41,637 nt of DNA, from contig JAODBJ010000246.1 of the NCBI GenBank assembly GCA_025463905.1, positions 1-41,637 on the forward strand. Reading direction: 5' to 3'. This stretch comes from Actinomycetes bacterium. Lineage in GTDB: Bacteria > Actinomycetota > Acidimicrobiia > IMCC26256 > PALSA-610. A model generated the notes under the pieces. The model searched no databases and was not told where the DNA came from. It saw nothing but the letters and a program-made list of their open reading frames with translations. Positions 34,545 to 41,637 of this stretch are shown piece after piece (the first letter of the stretch is position 1; the number at the start of each line of letters is the position of its first letter). Made by a program: the position numbers and the translations under genes.

Positions 34545-35000
34545 ATGAAGGTGAGCGCGAAGAGCGACTATGCGATTCGCGCGGCGGTGCACATCGCTGC
34601 CGCAAACGGCTCGCGGGTGAAGGCCGAAGAGTTGGCCGCCGCGGCCGGCATCCCCCGGCAGTTCCTCGAGAACATCCTCGCCGAGCTGCGCAGGGGCGGC
34701 GTCGTGCGGGCGCGACGAGGGAGCGAAGGCGGCTACGAACTGGCCCGACCCCCTACCGAGATCGACGTCGGCATGGTGCTCGCAGCCATCGGCAGTCCGC
34801 TCGCCGACGAACCCGGAGCACCGGGAGCCGGCGAACCCGGGCTCCCCGTACAACCGGTACAGGACGTGTGGCTCGCGTTGCGGTCCTCGACGCGGACCCT
34901 CCTCGAACGCGTCACGCTCGCCGACCTCGTCAGCGGTTCGCTTCCCGACGACGTGCGGCTACTCGCCCGCGAAGAACGCCTACGCCAAACCGGCGTGTAG
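34545..35000 (+). CDS. Rrf2 family regulator 1
   Basis: A 151-residue protein from ATG 34545. Winged helix typical of Rrf2: KSDYAIRAAVHIA, IPRQFLENILAELRRGGVV, RGSEGGYELARP. It contains no cysteine at all, so it cannot bind the [Fe-S] cluster used by IscR, NsrR and RirA; in this it resembles CymR, the cysteine-metabolism regulator. The Pro/Gly-rich stretch at 88-105 replaces the cluster loop. Divergent from the sulfate importer. It is a paralogue of the regulator at 36085. Confidence 0.92.
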   Translation: MKVSAKSDYAIRAAVHIAAANGSRVKAEELAAAAGIPRQFLENILAELRRGGVVRARRGSEGGYELARPPTEIDVGMVLAAIGSPLADEPGAPGAGEPGLPVQPVQDVWLALRSSTRTLLERVTLADLVSGSLPDDVRLLAREERLRQTGV

Positions 35001-35022
35001 ACGGCCCGCCGCGTTCAGTGGG

Positions 35023-35970
35023 TCAGGTGCCGGCGGTGGGCGCGAGCTCGGGATCGGAGTTCATACCGGCCGGTTGCGCGGGAGTGCGCGTCGTCGGCAC
35101 TTCGGCGTCGCGACGCCGTCGCACGACGGTGATGGCGACGAGCCCGATACCGATGACCGCGCTTGTGATGATGACGCCGAACAGCACGTCGTTCGACACG
35201 TTCAACAACTTCAGCGCCGAGATCGTCAGTACCGCGACCAACACGGGCCGGATGTATTTGTCGCTCGCTCGAGCGGAGACGTGGGCACCGAAGAACACGC
35301 CGGGAATGGCGCCCACGAGCACCGACGTCGTCGTGTCGAAGCTCGCGTGCCCGAACACCAGATGGCCGAGCGCGGCCGACGCGACGAGCGGGATTGCTTG
35401 CACCAGGTCGGTGCCGACCATCTCGCGGGCGGAGAGTTGCGGGTAGAGGAGCATCAGCAACACGATCATGAGTGAGCCCGAACCCACCGACGTCATGCCC
35501 ACGATCAGACCACCGAAGATGCCGATCAGAAGTGTGGGGAGCGGGCGCACGGCGTCGGCCCCGAGCAGGTGACCGGTCGGCCCGTTCTTACGTCGGGCCT
35601 GGATCGTGATCTTTGCGAGCATCGCGCCGGCCGCGATCATGAGGACCACGCCGAGGATCGTCTTGATCGTGTTCCCGCCGTTCACGCCGACGATGCGCGA
35701 GATCAGGTACGCGCCGAGGAACGCGCTCGGCACCGAGCCGAGCATCAACCAGCGCACGAGCCGGAAGTTCACCGTTCCGTGGCGCAGGTGCACGCCACCG
35801 CCGATCGGCTTGAGCACCACCGAGGCCACGACGTCGGAGGAGATTGCCGCGCCGGGGTTGACGTGGAAGAGGAGAACGAGCACCGGCGTCATGAGAGCGC
35901 CGCCGCCCATGCCGGTGAGGCCGATGACGAAGCCGACGATGAGGCCGGCGAGCGCAATGTCCCACTGCAT
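35023..35970 (-). CDS. TauE/SafE-family sulfite/organosulfonate exporter
   Basis: A 315-residue protein from ATG 35970 with about eight membrane segments in two inverted halves. The first reads LIVGFVIGLTGMGGGALMTP, then ISSDVVASVVLKPIGGGVHL; the second has GLIVGMTSVGSGSLMIVLL and MVGTDLVQAIPLVASAALGHL. These are hallmarks of TauE/SafE. Family members export sulfite or sulfoacetate, or take up related anions. The position between two Rrf2 genes and near a sulfite-oxidase-like enzyme supports a sulfur role. Divergent from rrf2-2. Confidence 0.9.
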   Translation of the reverse strand: MQWDIALAGLIVGFVIGLTGMGGGALMTPVLVLLFHVNPGAAISSDVVASVVLKPIGGGVHLRHGTVNFRLVRWLMLGSVPSAFLGAYLISRIVGVNGGNTIKTILGVVLMIAAGAMLAKITIQARRKNGPTGHLLGADAVRPLPTLLIGIFGGLIVGMTSVGSGSLMIVLLMLLYPQLSAREMVGTDLVQAIPLVASAALGHLVFGHASFDTTTSVLVGAIPGVFFGAHVSARASDKYIRPVLVAVLTISALKLLNVSNDVLFGVIITSAVIGIGLVAITVVRRRRDAEVPTTRTPAQPAGMNSDPELAPTAGT

Positions 35971-36006
35971 GTTCGGTCGGATCCCCCGGTTCGTCCGGTC
36001 CGTGAA

Positions 36007-36037
36007 TCTCTACTAACTCGATCGACAAGGTAGGTAA
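36007..36037. promoter_or_regulatory. Rrf2 operator candidate B
   Basis: CTCTACTAA, then CGAT, GA, AA and GTAG, spaced as in site A (most bases of the 26-nt core agree). It lies between the divergent TauE gene (35970) and rrf2-2 (36085). Dyad symmetry is weaker than at site A. Confidence 0.65.
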
Positions 36038-36084
36038 CTCGGCGGCTCCCGTCAAGCCTGGGTCGAATCCGGCAGACTGACTGC

Positions 36085-36543
36085 GTGAGGATCTCCGCGA
36101 AGGCCGACTATGCCGTCCGGGCGTTGGCCGAACTGGCCGCCACGGAATCGGGTCATCCGGTGAAGGGTGAGGTCCTCGCGACGCGCCAAGGCATCCCGCT
36201 CAACTTCCTCGAGAACATCCTGCGCGAACTCCGACATGCGGGCATTGTGCGGACGCAGCGGGGCGCCGACGGCGGGTATCTCCTCGCCCGGCCGGCGGCG
36301 CAGATCAACCTGGCCGAGATTCTCCGCGCCGTCGAAGGGCCGCTCGCCGCGGTGCAGGGCACGCGCCCCGACGAACTGGTCTACGACGGCGCGGCCGCCA
36401 GCCTGGTCGAGGTGTGGGTGGCGGTGCGTGCGAACCTGCGCGCGGTGCTCGAGCGGGTAACGCTCGCCGACCTGGCCAAGGGGACGCTGCCGGCGGCCGT
36501 ACGGAAGATCGCCGCGAAGCCCGATTCTTGGCTGCCCCACTAG
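36085..36543 (+). CDS. Rrf2 family regulator 2
   Basis: A 152-residue protein from GTG 36085. The N-terminal domain reads KADYAVRALAELA, IPLNFLENILRELRHAGIV and RGADGGYLLARP, very like regulator 1. Again no cysteines, so no [Fe-S] cluster. The C-terminal half (VEVWVAVRANLRAVLERVTLADL) also matches regulator 1. Its stop is 19 nt before the molybdopterin oxidoreductase, which is probably in the same transcript. Confidence 0.92.
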   Translation: MRISAKADYAVRALAELAATESGHPVKGEVLATRQGIPLNFLENILRELRHAGIVRTQRGADGGYLLARPAAQINLAEILRAVEGPLAAVQGTRPDELVYDGAAASLVEVWVAVRANLRAVLERVTLADLAKGTLPAAVRKIAAKPDSWLPH

Positions 36544-36562
36544 CGCGGACGTTGCAGGCGCA

Positions 36563-37174
36563 ATGGGTTTCTTCGAACGCAACCGCGACGAACTCGCACG
36601 CCGCGGGGTGGACCCGGCGCGGCTGCCGCCGGGCCAGTACTTCACCGAGCGCTTCCCGGTACTGCACGTCGGCGACGTCCCGACGATCAGTCGTGAGCAA
36701 TGGACGTTGCGGCTCTTCGGCGAGGTCCGCGAGGAACGCACCTTGCGCTTCGACGAACTGGCCGCGCTCCCGCACACCGATGTCGTCTGCGACATCCACT
36801 GTGTCACCAAATGGTCGAAGTTCGATACGCGCTGGACCGGCGTGCGCTTTCGCGACGCGATGGCGTTGGTGGAAGTTGCACCGAGCGTCACGCACGTTGT
36901 CGAACACGCGGAGTACGGCTACACCACGAACGTGCCGCTCGCGCCACTCCTCGCCGACGACGTGCTTCTCGCGTGGGAGTTCGACGGCGAACCGCTGACC
37001 GCGGAGCACGGTGGCCCCGTGCGTCTGATGTTGCCGAGCCTCTACTTCTGGAAGTCGGCGAAATGGCTGCGCGAGATCGAGTTCGTTACCGGCGACCGTC
37101 CCGGTTTTTGGGAACGCAACGGCTACCACAACGAAGGTGACCCCTGGCGCGAGCAGCGCTACTGGGGCGACTGA
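36563..37174 (+). CDS. Molybdopterin-dependent oxidoreductase (sulfite-oxidase fold)
   Basis: A 203-residue protein from ATG 36563, containing only the molybdopterin-binding domain of the sulfite oxidase/YedY superfamily. The molybdenum-ligating cysteine is Cys80 in CDIHCVTKWSKFDTRW. Other marks are YGYTTNVPL and EHGGPVRLMLPSLYFWKSAKW. No signal peptide is seen, so it is probably cytoplasmic, unlike YedY/MsrP. The reaction cannot be fixed; sulfite oxidation or sulfoxide reduction are candidates given the sulfur neighbourhood. Confidence 0.88.
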   Translation: MGFFERNRDELARRGVDPARLPPGQYFTERFPVLHVGDVPTISREQWTLRLFGEVREERTLRFDELAALPHTDVVCDIHCVTKWSKFDTRWTGVRFRDAMALVEVAPSVTHVVEHAEYGYTTNVPLAPLLADDVLLAWEFDGEPLTAEHGGPVRLMLPSLYFWKSAKWLREIEFVTGDRPGFWERNGYHNEGDPWREQRYWGD

Positions 37175-37189
37175 CGGCGACGGTCGCAG

Positions 37190-37873
37190 ATGGCGTTCGC
37201 AGGCCTCATCGTCGTTGTCGCCACGTTGGTCGCGGGCGCGGCGTACCTCCGCTACCAGGCGCAACAGAAACGCAGAGCCGCACTGTTCGTCGTCGCCAAC
37301 GGCCTCGGCTTCCAATACTCCGCCGAGGATCCCAATGCCACGATCGGATTGCCGTTCGCATTGTTCGGGCGCGGCGACGGTCGAGGCATCGACGACGTGA
37401 TGTGGGGCGATCACGAACACGTGCCGATGCGCCTGTTCGACTATTGGTATTACGACGAGAGTTCCGACTCGCGGGGCAACCGATCGCGTCGCTATCACCG
37501 CTTCACGTGCGCGGCGCTCACGATCGCGGCCGACTGCCCAACGTTGCGCATCGGTCACGAAGGGTTCTTCTCGCGCGTCGGCAACACGCTCGGGTTCAAA
37601 GACATGGAACTCGAGTACGAAGACTTCAACCGCGAGTTCCGCGTGCGCTGCGAAGATCAACAGTTCGGGTTTTCGTTGCTCGACGGGCGCATGATGGAGT
37701 GGCTGTTGAAGATGCGCAGCATCGAGACGATCGAAGTGGTAGGCCCGTTCGTGTTGCTGGCAACCGGAAAGCTGCAACCCGAGAAGTGGACGGCGCTCGC
37801 GCGAGTTGCGGGCGAGTTCCACGCGCACATCCCTCACGTCGTGTGGACGACATGGCCGCGAGGTAGCGCGTGA
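37190..37873 (+). CDS. Hypothetical membrane-anchored protein
   Basis: A 227-residue protein from ATG 37190 with one N-terminal membrane segment (AGLIVVVATLVAGAAYL), a basic stop-transfer (RYQAQQKRR) and a soluble domain of about 190 residues rich in aromatic residues (MRLFDYWYYDESSD, LEYEDFNREFRVRCEDQ). No family recognised. Its stop overlaps the lemA start (GTGA), so it probably works with LemA. Confidence 0.8.
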   Translation: MAFAGLIVVVATLVAGAAYLRYQAQQKRRAALFVVANGLGFQYSAEDPNATIGLPFALFGRGDGRGIDDVMWGDHEHVPMRLFDYWYYDESSDSRGNRSRRYHRFTCAALTIAADCPTLRIGHEGFFSRVGNTLGFKDMELEYEDFNREFRVRCEDQQFGFSLLDGRMMEWLLKMRSIETIEVVGPFVLLATGKLQPEKWTALARVAGEFHAHIPHVVWTTWPRGSA

Positions 37874-38424
37874 TAGCGCTCTATGTCGTCGCCGCGGTCG
37901 TCGTGCTCGCGCTCGGTTCGCTCGGCGTCTCGTACAACCGCTTTGTGCGCCAGCGGAACCTCGTGCGCAACGCCTGGCACAACATCGACACCGAGTTGCA
38001 GCGCCGCTATGACCTCGTGCCCAACCTGGTGGAGACCGTTCGCGGTTACGCAACGCACGAGGCGGCTGTGTTCGAATCAGTGGCCGCGGCACGGACGGCG
38101 GCGATCGCTTCGCAAGGCGCGCCCGACGAGCAGGAGGCCCCTGAGCGCGCGCTGGTGGGTGAGCTGCGCGGCCTGTTCGCGGTGGCGGAGCGCTACCCCG
38201 ACTTGAAGGCCAGCGAGCACTTCCTCGAGCTGCAACAGCAGCTCGCCGACACGGAAGACCGCATTCAGGTCGCCCGCCGTATCTACAACGCCAACGTGCG
38301 GGCGCTGAACACGCGGGTGGAGTCGTTCCCGTCGTTGCTGGTCGCCCGCCGGTTCGGGTTCGAGCGCCAGCCCTCTTTCGAGGTCGACGCCGCCATCACG
38401 ACTCCGGTTGTGCGGCTGCAATAG
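37870..38424 (+). CDS. lemA: LemA family protein
   Basis: A 184-residue protein from GTG 37870, overlapping the upstream stop. One N-terminal membrane helix, then the LemA core: YNRFVRQRNLVRNAWHNIDTEL-like helix, RRYDLVPNLVETVRGYA, YPDLKASEHFLELQQQLADTE and RRIYNANVRALNTRVESFPS. LemA proteins are membrane-anchored helical proteins of poorly known role. Length matches the family. Confidence 0.93.
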   Translation: MIALYVVAAVVVLALGSLGVSYNRFVRQRNLVRNAWHNIDTELQRRYDLVPNLVETVRGYATHEAAVFESVAAARTAAIASQGAPDEQEAPERALVGELRGLFAVAERYPDLKASEHFLELQQQLADTEDRIQVARRIYNANVRALNTRVESFPSLLVARRFGFERQPSFEVDAAITTPVVRLQ

Positions 38425-38432
38425 ACGTGCGC

Positions 38433-38471
38433 TAGTTGTACGACTCATCCAATACAGGTACAATACAACTA
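38433..38471. promoter_or_regulatory. Leaderless promoter within a GntR-type dyad
   Basis: TTGTAC (38436-38441), a 17-nt spacer and TACAAT (38459-38464) form a -35/-10 pair; the -10 ends 6 nt before ATG 38471, so transcription should begin at or next to the start codon. TAGTTGTA (38433-38440) and TACAACTA (38464-38471) are perfect inverted arms; an inner pair TTGTAC/GTACAA shares the same site. A repressor bound here would cover the promoter. Confidence 0.7.
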
Positions 38472-39214
38472 TGCGGTACCTGGAACTTGCCGACGCCCTG
38501 CGAGCCCGCCTCGCGATCGGCCGCCATGCGGCCGGCGGGGCGTTGCCGAGCGAGGCCCAGCTGGGCCAGGAGTACGCAGTCAGCCGGGTCACGGTCCGCC
38601 GGGCACTCGAACTACTGCGCGGCGAAGGCCTGGTGGTCAGCCGGCGGGGTGCGGGGTGGTTCGTCGCCCTCGACCCGGTGCGCCAGCCTCTCGGGCGCAT
38701 CACCACGATCGAGGCGGCCTTGGAGGCCGCCGGTGCCGTCGCTCGACGCGAGGTGGTCGAATTCCGTTTCGAGGCGGCGCCGGCACCGGTGGCGGCCGCG
38801 CTGGCAGTCGGTCCGGGTGTCGAGGTGTTGCGGGTCAAGCGGTTGGTGCGAGCCGACGGCGAACCGTTCGCCGTGGTCACCGTATGGGTGCCGGGCGACC
38901 TCGGCGCCGATCTCAGCCGCGCCGACGTCGAACGCTCGCCCTTCTACGACCTGTTGCCGATACGGGGCGTCGAGCTCGGCCGGGCGACCCAGACGATCGA
39001 CGCCGACGCCGTCGATGCCGCCGACGCGCAGCTGCTCGGTGTGCCCGCCGGCGCGCCGGTTCTGGTGGTCAATCGGGTCACATATGCCGCGAGCGGACGT
39101 CCGGTCCTCGCATCTGAACACCGCTACCCGTCCGGCCGCACGCATCTCGAAATCGAATTCCCGTCGGTAGCCTTCGAAGCACCGCGTGACGATGGAGCCA
39201 CGAGCCATGCCTGA
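38471..39214 (+). CDS. GntR family (HutC/UTRA) transcription regulator
   Basis: A 247-residue protein from ATG 38471, which has no ribosome site because the transcript is probably leaderless. The N-terminal winged helix (about 1-65) has [22 protein letters not shown] and [15 protein letters not shown]; the C-terminal UTRA effector domain (about 80-240) has [19 protein letters not shown] and [14 protein letters not shown]. Effector unknown. The gene overlaps aconitase by 8 nt, so the two are coupled and likely self-regulated from the dyad. Confidence 0.92.
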   Translation: MRYLELADALRARLAIGRHAAGGALPSEAQLGQEYAVSRVTVRRALELLRGEGLVVSRRGAGWFVALDPVRQPLGRITTIEAALEAAGAVARREVVEFRFEAAPAPVAAALAVGPGVEVLRVKRLVRADGEPFAVVTVWVPGDLGADLSRADVERSPFYDLLPIRGVELGRATQTIDADAVDAADAQLLGVPAGAPVLVVNRVTYAASGRPVLASEHRYPSGRTHLEIEFPSVAFEAPRDDGATSHA

Positions 39215-41546
39215 AACCATTGAAGGTCCGTCGACACCCGCCGAACTCGTCGAGGCGGTGTACTCCCGATTCGCCGAGCGCGTCGCCATCGCGCGCGAAC
39301 GTCTCGGGCGACCGCTCACGTTCGCCGAGAAGATCTTGTTCACGCACGCCGACGACGTCCGCACGATCGGACTCGGCCGCGGTGCCGACTACGCCGACTA
39401 CCGCCCCGACCGCGTCGCGATGCAGGACGCGACCGCGCAGATGGCGTTGCTGCAATTCATGCTGGCGCGACTCCCGCGCGTCGCGGTGCCCACCACGGTG
39501 CACTGCGACCACCTGATCCAGGCGCACACCGGAGCCGCACCAGATCTCGCAGTCGCGCTCAACGTCAACAGCGAGGTATACGAGTTCCTCCGTTCGGTGT
39601 CGGAGAAGTACGGCATCGGCTTCTGGAAGCCCGGCAGCGGGATCATCCACCAAGTCGTGCTCGAGCACTACGCGTTCCCCGGCGGAATGATGATCGGCAC
39701 CGACTCGCACACGCCGAACGCCGGCGGGCTCGGGATGATCGCGATCGGTGTCGGCGGAGCAGATGCAGTCGACGTGATGGCCGGATGGCCGTTCAACACG
39801 CGCGTGCCGAAATTGATCGGCGTGCACCTCAAGGGCGCGTCGTCGGGCTGGACCGCGTCGAAAGACGTCATCCTGAAGGTCGCGGGCATCCTCACCGTGA
39901 AGGGTGGCACCGGAGCGATCGTCGAGTACTTCGGGCCCGGCGCGGAATCGATCTCCGCCACCGGCAAGGCCACGGTGTGCAACATGGGCGCGGAGATCGG
40001 CGCGACGTGCTCGATCTTCCCGTATGACTCGAGTTCGCAGCGCTACCTCAAGGCCACTGGTCGCGAAGCGATCGCCGACCTTGCCGATCGCCATGCCGAT
40101 TACCTGCGCAACGACCCTGAGGTCGACGCCGACCCCGAGCGGTTCTACGACCGCGTAATCGAGATCGACCTCACGACGCTGGAGCCCCACCTGGTCGGTC
40201 CCCACACCCCCGACCTCGACCGGCCCATTTCGGCGATGAAGGAAGCGGTGGTTACCGAGAACTATCCCGTACACATCTCGACTGCACTGGTGGGGTCGTG
40301 TACCAACTCGTCCTACGAAGACATCGGGCGCGCCGCGAGTGTCGCCCGCCAGGCGTCGGCCAAGGGCCTGCGGGTGCAGACGCCGTTGATGATCACGCCC
40401 GGTTCGGAGCAGGTGCGCGCGACGATCGAGCGCGACGGCTTGCTCGCCGACCTCGAAGCCATCGGCGCAACGGTGCTCGCGAACGCGTGTGGCCCCTGCA
40501 TCGGGCAGTGGCAGCGCGACGACATCACCACCGGTGAGCGCAACACGATCGTGACGTCGTTCAACCGGAACTTCCCGCGCCGTAACGACGGCAACCCCGA
40601 CACGCTCGCGTTCATCGGGTCGCCCGAGACCGTGGTGGCGCTCGCGCTGTCCGGCCGGCTCGACTTCGACTTCACCAAGGACCCCCTCGTCGCCGCCGAC
40701 GGTACGGAGGTGCTCCTCACGCCGCCGCACGCCGACGAGTTGCCGTCGAAGGGTTTCGACGAGGGCGACATGGGCTTCCAGCCTCCGGCGCCCGACGGGT
40801 CGAACATCAATGTGGTGGTGACGCCCGGCTCGGACCGCCTCGAGTTGTTGCAACCGTTCCCCGCATGGGACGGCAAGGACATCACCGGCCTGCAGGTGCT
40901 GTTGAAGGCGCAGGGCAAATGCACCACCGACCACATCTCGCCGGCGGGCCCGTGGCTGAAGTACCGCGGCCACCTCACCAACATCTGCGGGAACCTGTTC
41001 ATCGGCGCCAACAACGCGTTCACGCCGGGTGAACCGGGAACTGGTGTCGACACGCGCGACGGTTCGCATACGCCGCTGCCCGATCTCGCCCGCGAGTACA
41101 AGAGCGCGGGCCTGCAATGGGTCGCAGTGGGAGACGAGAACTACGGCGAAGGATCGTCGCGTGAACACGCGGCGATGGAACCGCGCTACATGAACGGTCG
41201 AGCAGTGATCGTGCGGTCGTTCGCGCGCATCCACGAAGCGAACCTGAAGAAGCAAGGTGTGCTCCCGCTTACGTTTGCGAACGGCGCCGACTACGACACC
41301 GTGCGCGTCGACGACACTGTCGACATCGTCGGCCTCTCGAAACTCGCGCCCGGCCAACCGGTGACGGTCGTGTTACGCCACGCCGACGGTACGAGCGATG
41401 AGATCGAAACGACGCACACGATGTCTCCCGAGCACATCGAGTGGTTCAAAGCCGGCTCAGCCCTCAACCTCCTCGCCGCAGGGCGTGCGTCGATAGGTGA
41501 CAATATATGTCCCCTAAACACGCAAGCCCTGCGGCGAGCAGTATGA
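39207..41546 (+). CDS. acn: Aconitate hydratase (mitochondrial-like type)
   Basis: A 779-residue protein. ATG 39207 has GGAG nine bases upstream and overlaps the gntR stop. The [4Fe-4S] cluster cysteines are in [11 protein letters not shown] and [10 protein letters not shown]. The swivel domain has [19 protein letters not shown] and a [19 protein letters not shown] segment. It interconverts citrate and isocitrate in the TCA cycle. The expected C-terminus is near [14 protein letters not shown]; here a further 18 residues ([18 protein letters not shown] plus AV) come from the quasi-palindrome at 41417-41593, which is unusual. Confidence 0.93.
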   Translation: MPETIEGPSTPAELVEAVYSRFAERVAIARERLGRPLTFAEKILFTHADDVRTIGLGRGADYADYRPDRVAMQDATAQMALLQFMLARLPRVAVPTTVHCDHLIQAHTGAAPDLAVALNVNSEVYEFLRSVSEKYGIGFWKPGSGIIHQVVLEHYAFPGGMMIGTDSHTPNAGGLGMIAIGVGGADAVDVMAGWPFNTRVPKLIGVHLKGASSGWTASKDVILKVAGILTVKGGTGAIVEYFGPGAESISATGKATVCNMGAEIGATCSIFPYDSSSQRYLKATGREAIADLADRHADYLRNDPEVDADPERFYDRVIEIDLTTLEPHLVGPHTPDLDRPISAMKEAVVTENYPVHISTALVGSCTNSSYEDIGRAASVARQASAKGLRVQTPLMITPGSEQVRATIERDGLLADLEAIGATVLANACGPCIGQWQRDDITTGERNTIVTSFNRNFPRRNDGNPDTLAFIGSPETVVALALSGRLDFDFTKDPLVAADGTEVLLTPPHADELPSKGFDEGDMGFQPPAPDGSNINVVVTPGSDRLELLQPFPAWDGKDITGLQVLLKAQGKCTTDHISPAGPWLKYRGHLTNICGNLFIGANNAFTPGEPGTGVDTRDGSHTPLPDLAREYKSAGLQWVAVGDENYGEGSSREHAAMEPRYMNGRAVIVRSFARIHEANLKKQGVLPLTFANGADYDTVRVDDTVDIVGLSKLAPGQPVTVVLRHADGTSDEIETTHTMSPEHIEWFKAGSALNLLAAGRASIGDNICPLNTQALRRAV

Positions 41547-41593
41547 GGCCACTTCCGGCTTTGAACCAATCGATGTGATCGGCAGACATCGTG
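41417..41593. repeat. 177-nt quasi-palindrome at the aconitase 3' end
   Basis: Bases 41417-41504 and the reverse complement of 41506-41593 align without gaps, with 70 of 88 positions identical by my count. The strongest part is CTCGCCGCAGGGCGTGCGT (41472-41490) against ACGCAAGCCCTGCGGCGAG (41520-41538), one mismatch in 19. Both arms encode an aconitase C-terminus in the same frame. Confidence 0.9.
41464..41589 (-). pseudogene. Inverted fragment of an aconitase C-terminus (41-codon ORF)
   Basis: On the minus strand, ATG 41589 opens MSADHIDWFKAGSG, matching aconitase [14 protein letters not shown] at 41421 onward, then [20 protein letters not shown] lies nine codons upstream, so no full aconitase can be read. 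The Ser codon changes from TCA to AGT, and two Glu become Asp, indicating that the arms diverged as coding sequence. It is either a broken second aconitase copy, a small membrane protein ORF, or a chimeric contig end. Confidence 0.5.
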
Positions 41594-41637
41594 AGCGAAC
41601 ATAACAACTCAACTCACGTACCGACGTCCTGGAGAAA

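Noticed and set aside
36305-38092. 595-codon minus-strand open frame
   Set aside because: It spans the antisense of four well-supported genes (Rrf2, molybdoenzyme, unknown protein, LemA).
39078-41357. 759-codon open frame on the minus strand
   Set aside because: It lies antisense to aconitase, has the Arg/Val/Asp-heavy composition of a GC-rich shadow frame and no recognisable domain.
1-41637. Mobile element, prophage or toxin-antitoxin system
   Set aside because: No transposase, integrase, phage structural gene or paired small toxin/antitoxin was seen; the zeta-toxin-like P-loop domain is part of a fusion enzyme without an antitoxin partner.

Overview
The window is GC-rich DNA with many GTG and TTG starts, Shine-Dalgarno sites of the GGAGG type and tightly overlapping operons. 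Gene content points to an actinobacterium, most likely of the Acidimicrobiia: an F420-type luciferase-like oxidoreductase, a DUF3097 protein, DUF6159 and DUF5317 membrane proteins, a class E-like sortase, a mycobacterial-type short biotin carrier, and a secreted protein with the 'DGGVFAFG' repeats common in that group. This assignment is inference from gene content. I see no rRNA, tRNA, CRISPR array, insertion sequence or prophage gene.

Layout. 1-8300: a truncated alpha/beta hydrolase, a P-loop kinase fused to an LLM oxidoreductase, membrane proteins, DUF3097, a second hydrolase, a large secreted repeat protein and a PAP2 phosphatase. 8300-17900: a cupin/SDR pair, a flotillin with a short NfeD-like partner, msrA, coaA, an aldo-keto reductase with a TetR regulator, a glycosyltransferase operon and a DUF5317 protein. 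17900-21600: an acyl-CoA catabolism operon (crotonase, carboxyltransferase, biotin carrier, second crotonase), preceded by three tandem near-identical micro-ORFs that each overlap the next start as ATGA. 21600-23550: a PLP-dependent dehydratase and a sortase on the minus strand. 23670-30700: a complete System I cytochrome c maturation operon, ccmABCDEFGH plus a CcmI-like TPR protein, then a cyclophilin. 30700-37200: sulfur region with sulfate ABC importer (sbp-cysT-cysW-cysA), a TauE/SafE exporter, two paralogous cysteine-free Rrf2 regulators and a molybdopterin oxidoreductase. 37200-41637: an unknown membrane-anchored protein, LemA, a GntR/UTRA regulator with a leaderless promoter inside a dyad, and aconitase.

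How it works together. The sulfur genes look like one regulon: each Rrf2 gene is divergent from a transport gene, and both intergenic regions carry the same operator-like motif. The GntR gene overlaps aconitase by 8 nt and is probably autoregulated, so it may set aconitase levels. The ccm genes form one translationally coupled unit for attaching heme to exported c-type cytochromes.

The two strongest oddities are the micro-ORF array at 17934-18195 and a 177-nt quasi-palindrome at 41417-41593. In the latter the 3' end of aconitase is repeated in inverted orientation at about 80% identity, either a real inverted gene fragment or a chimera at a contig end.
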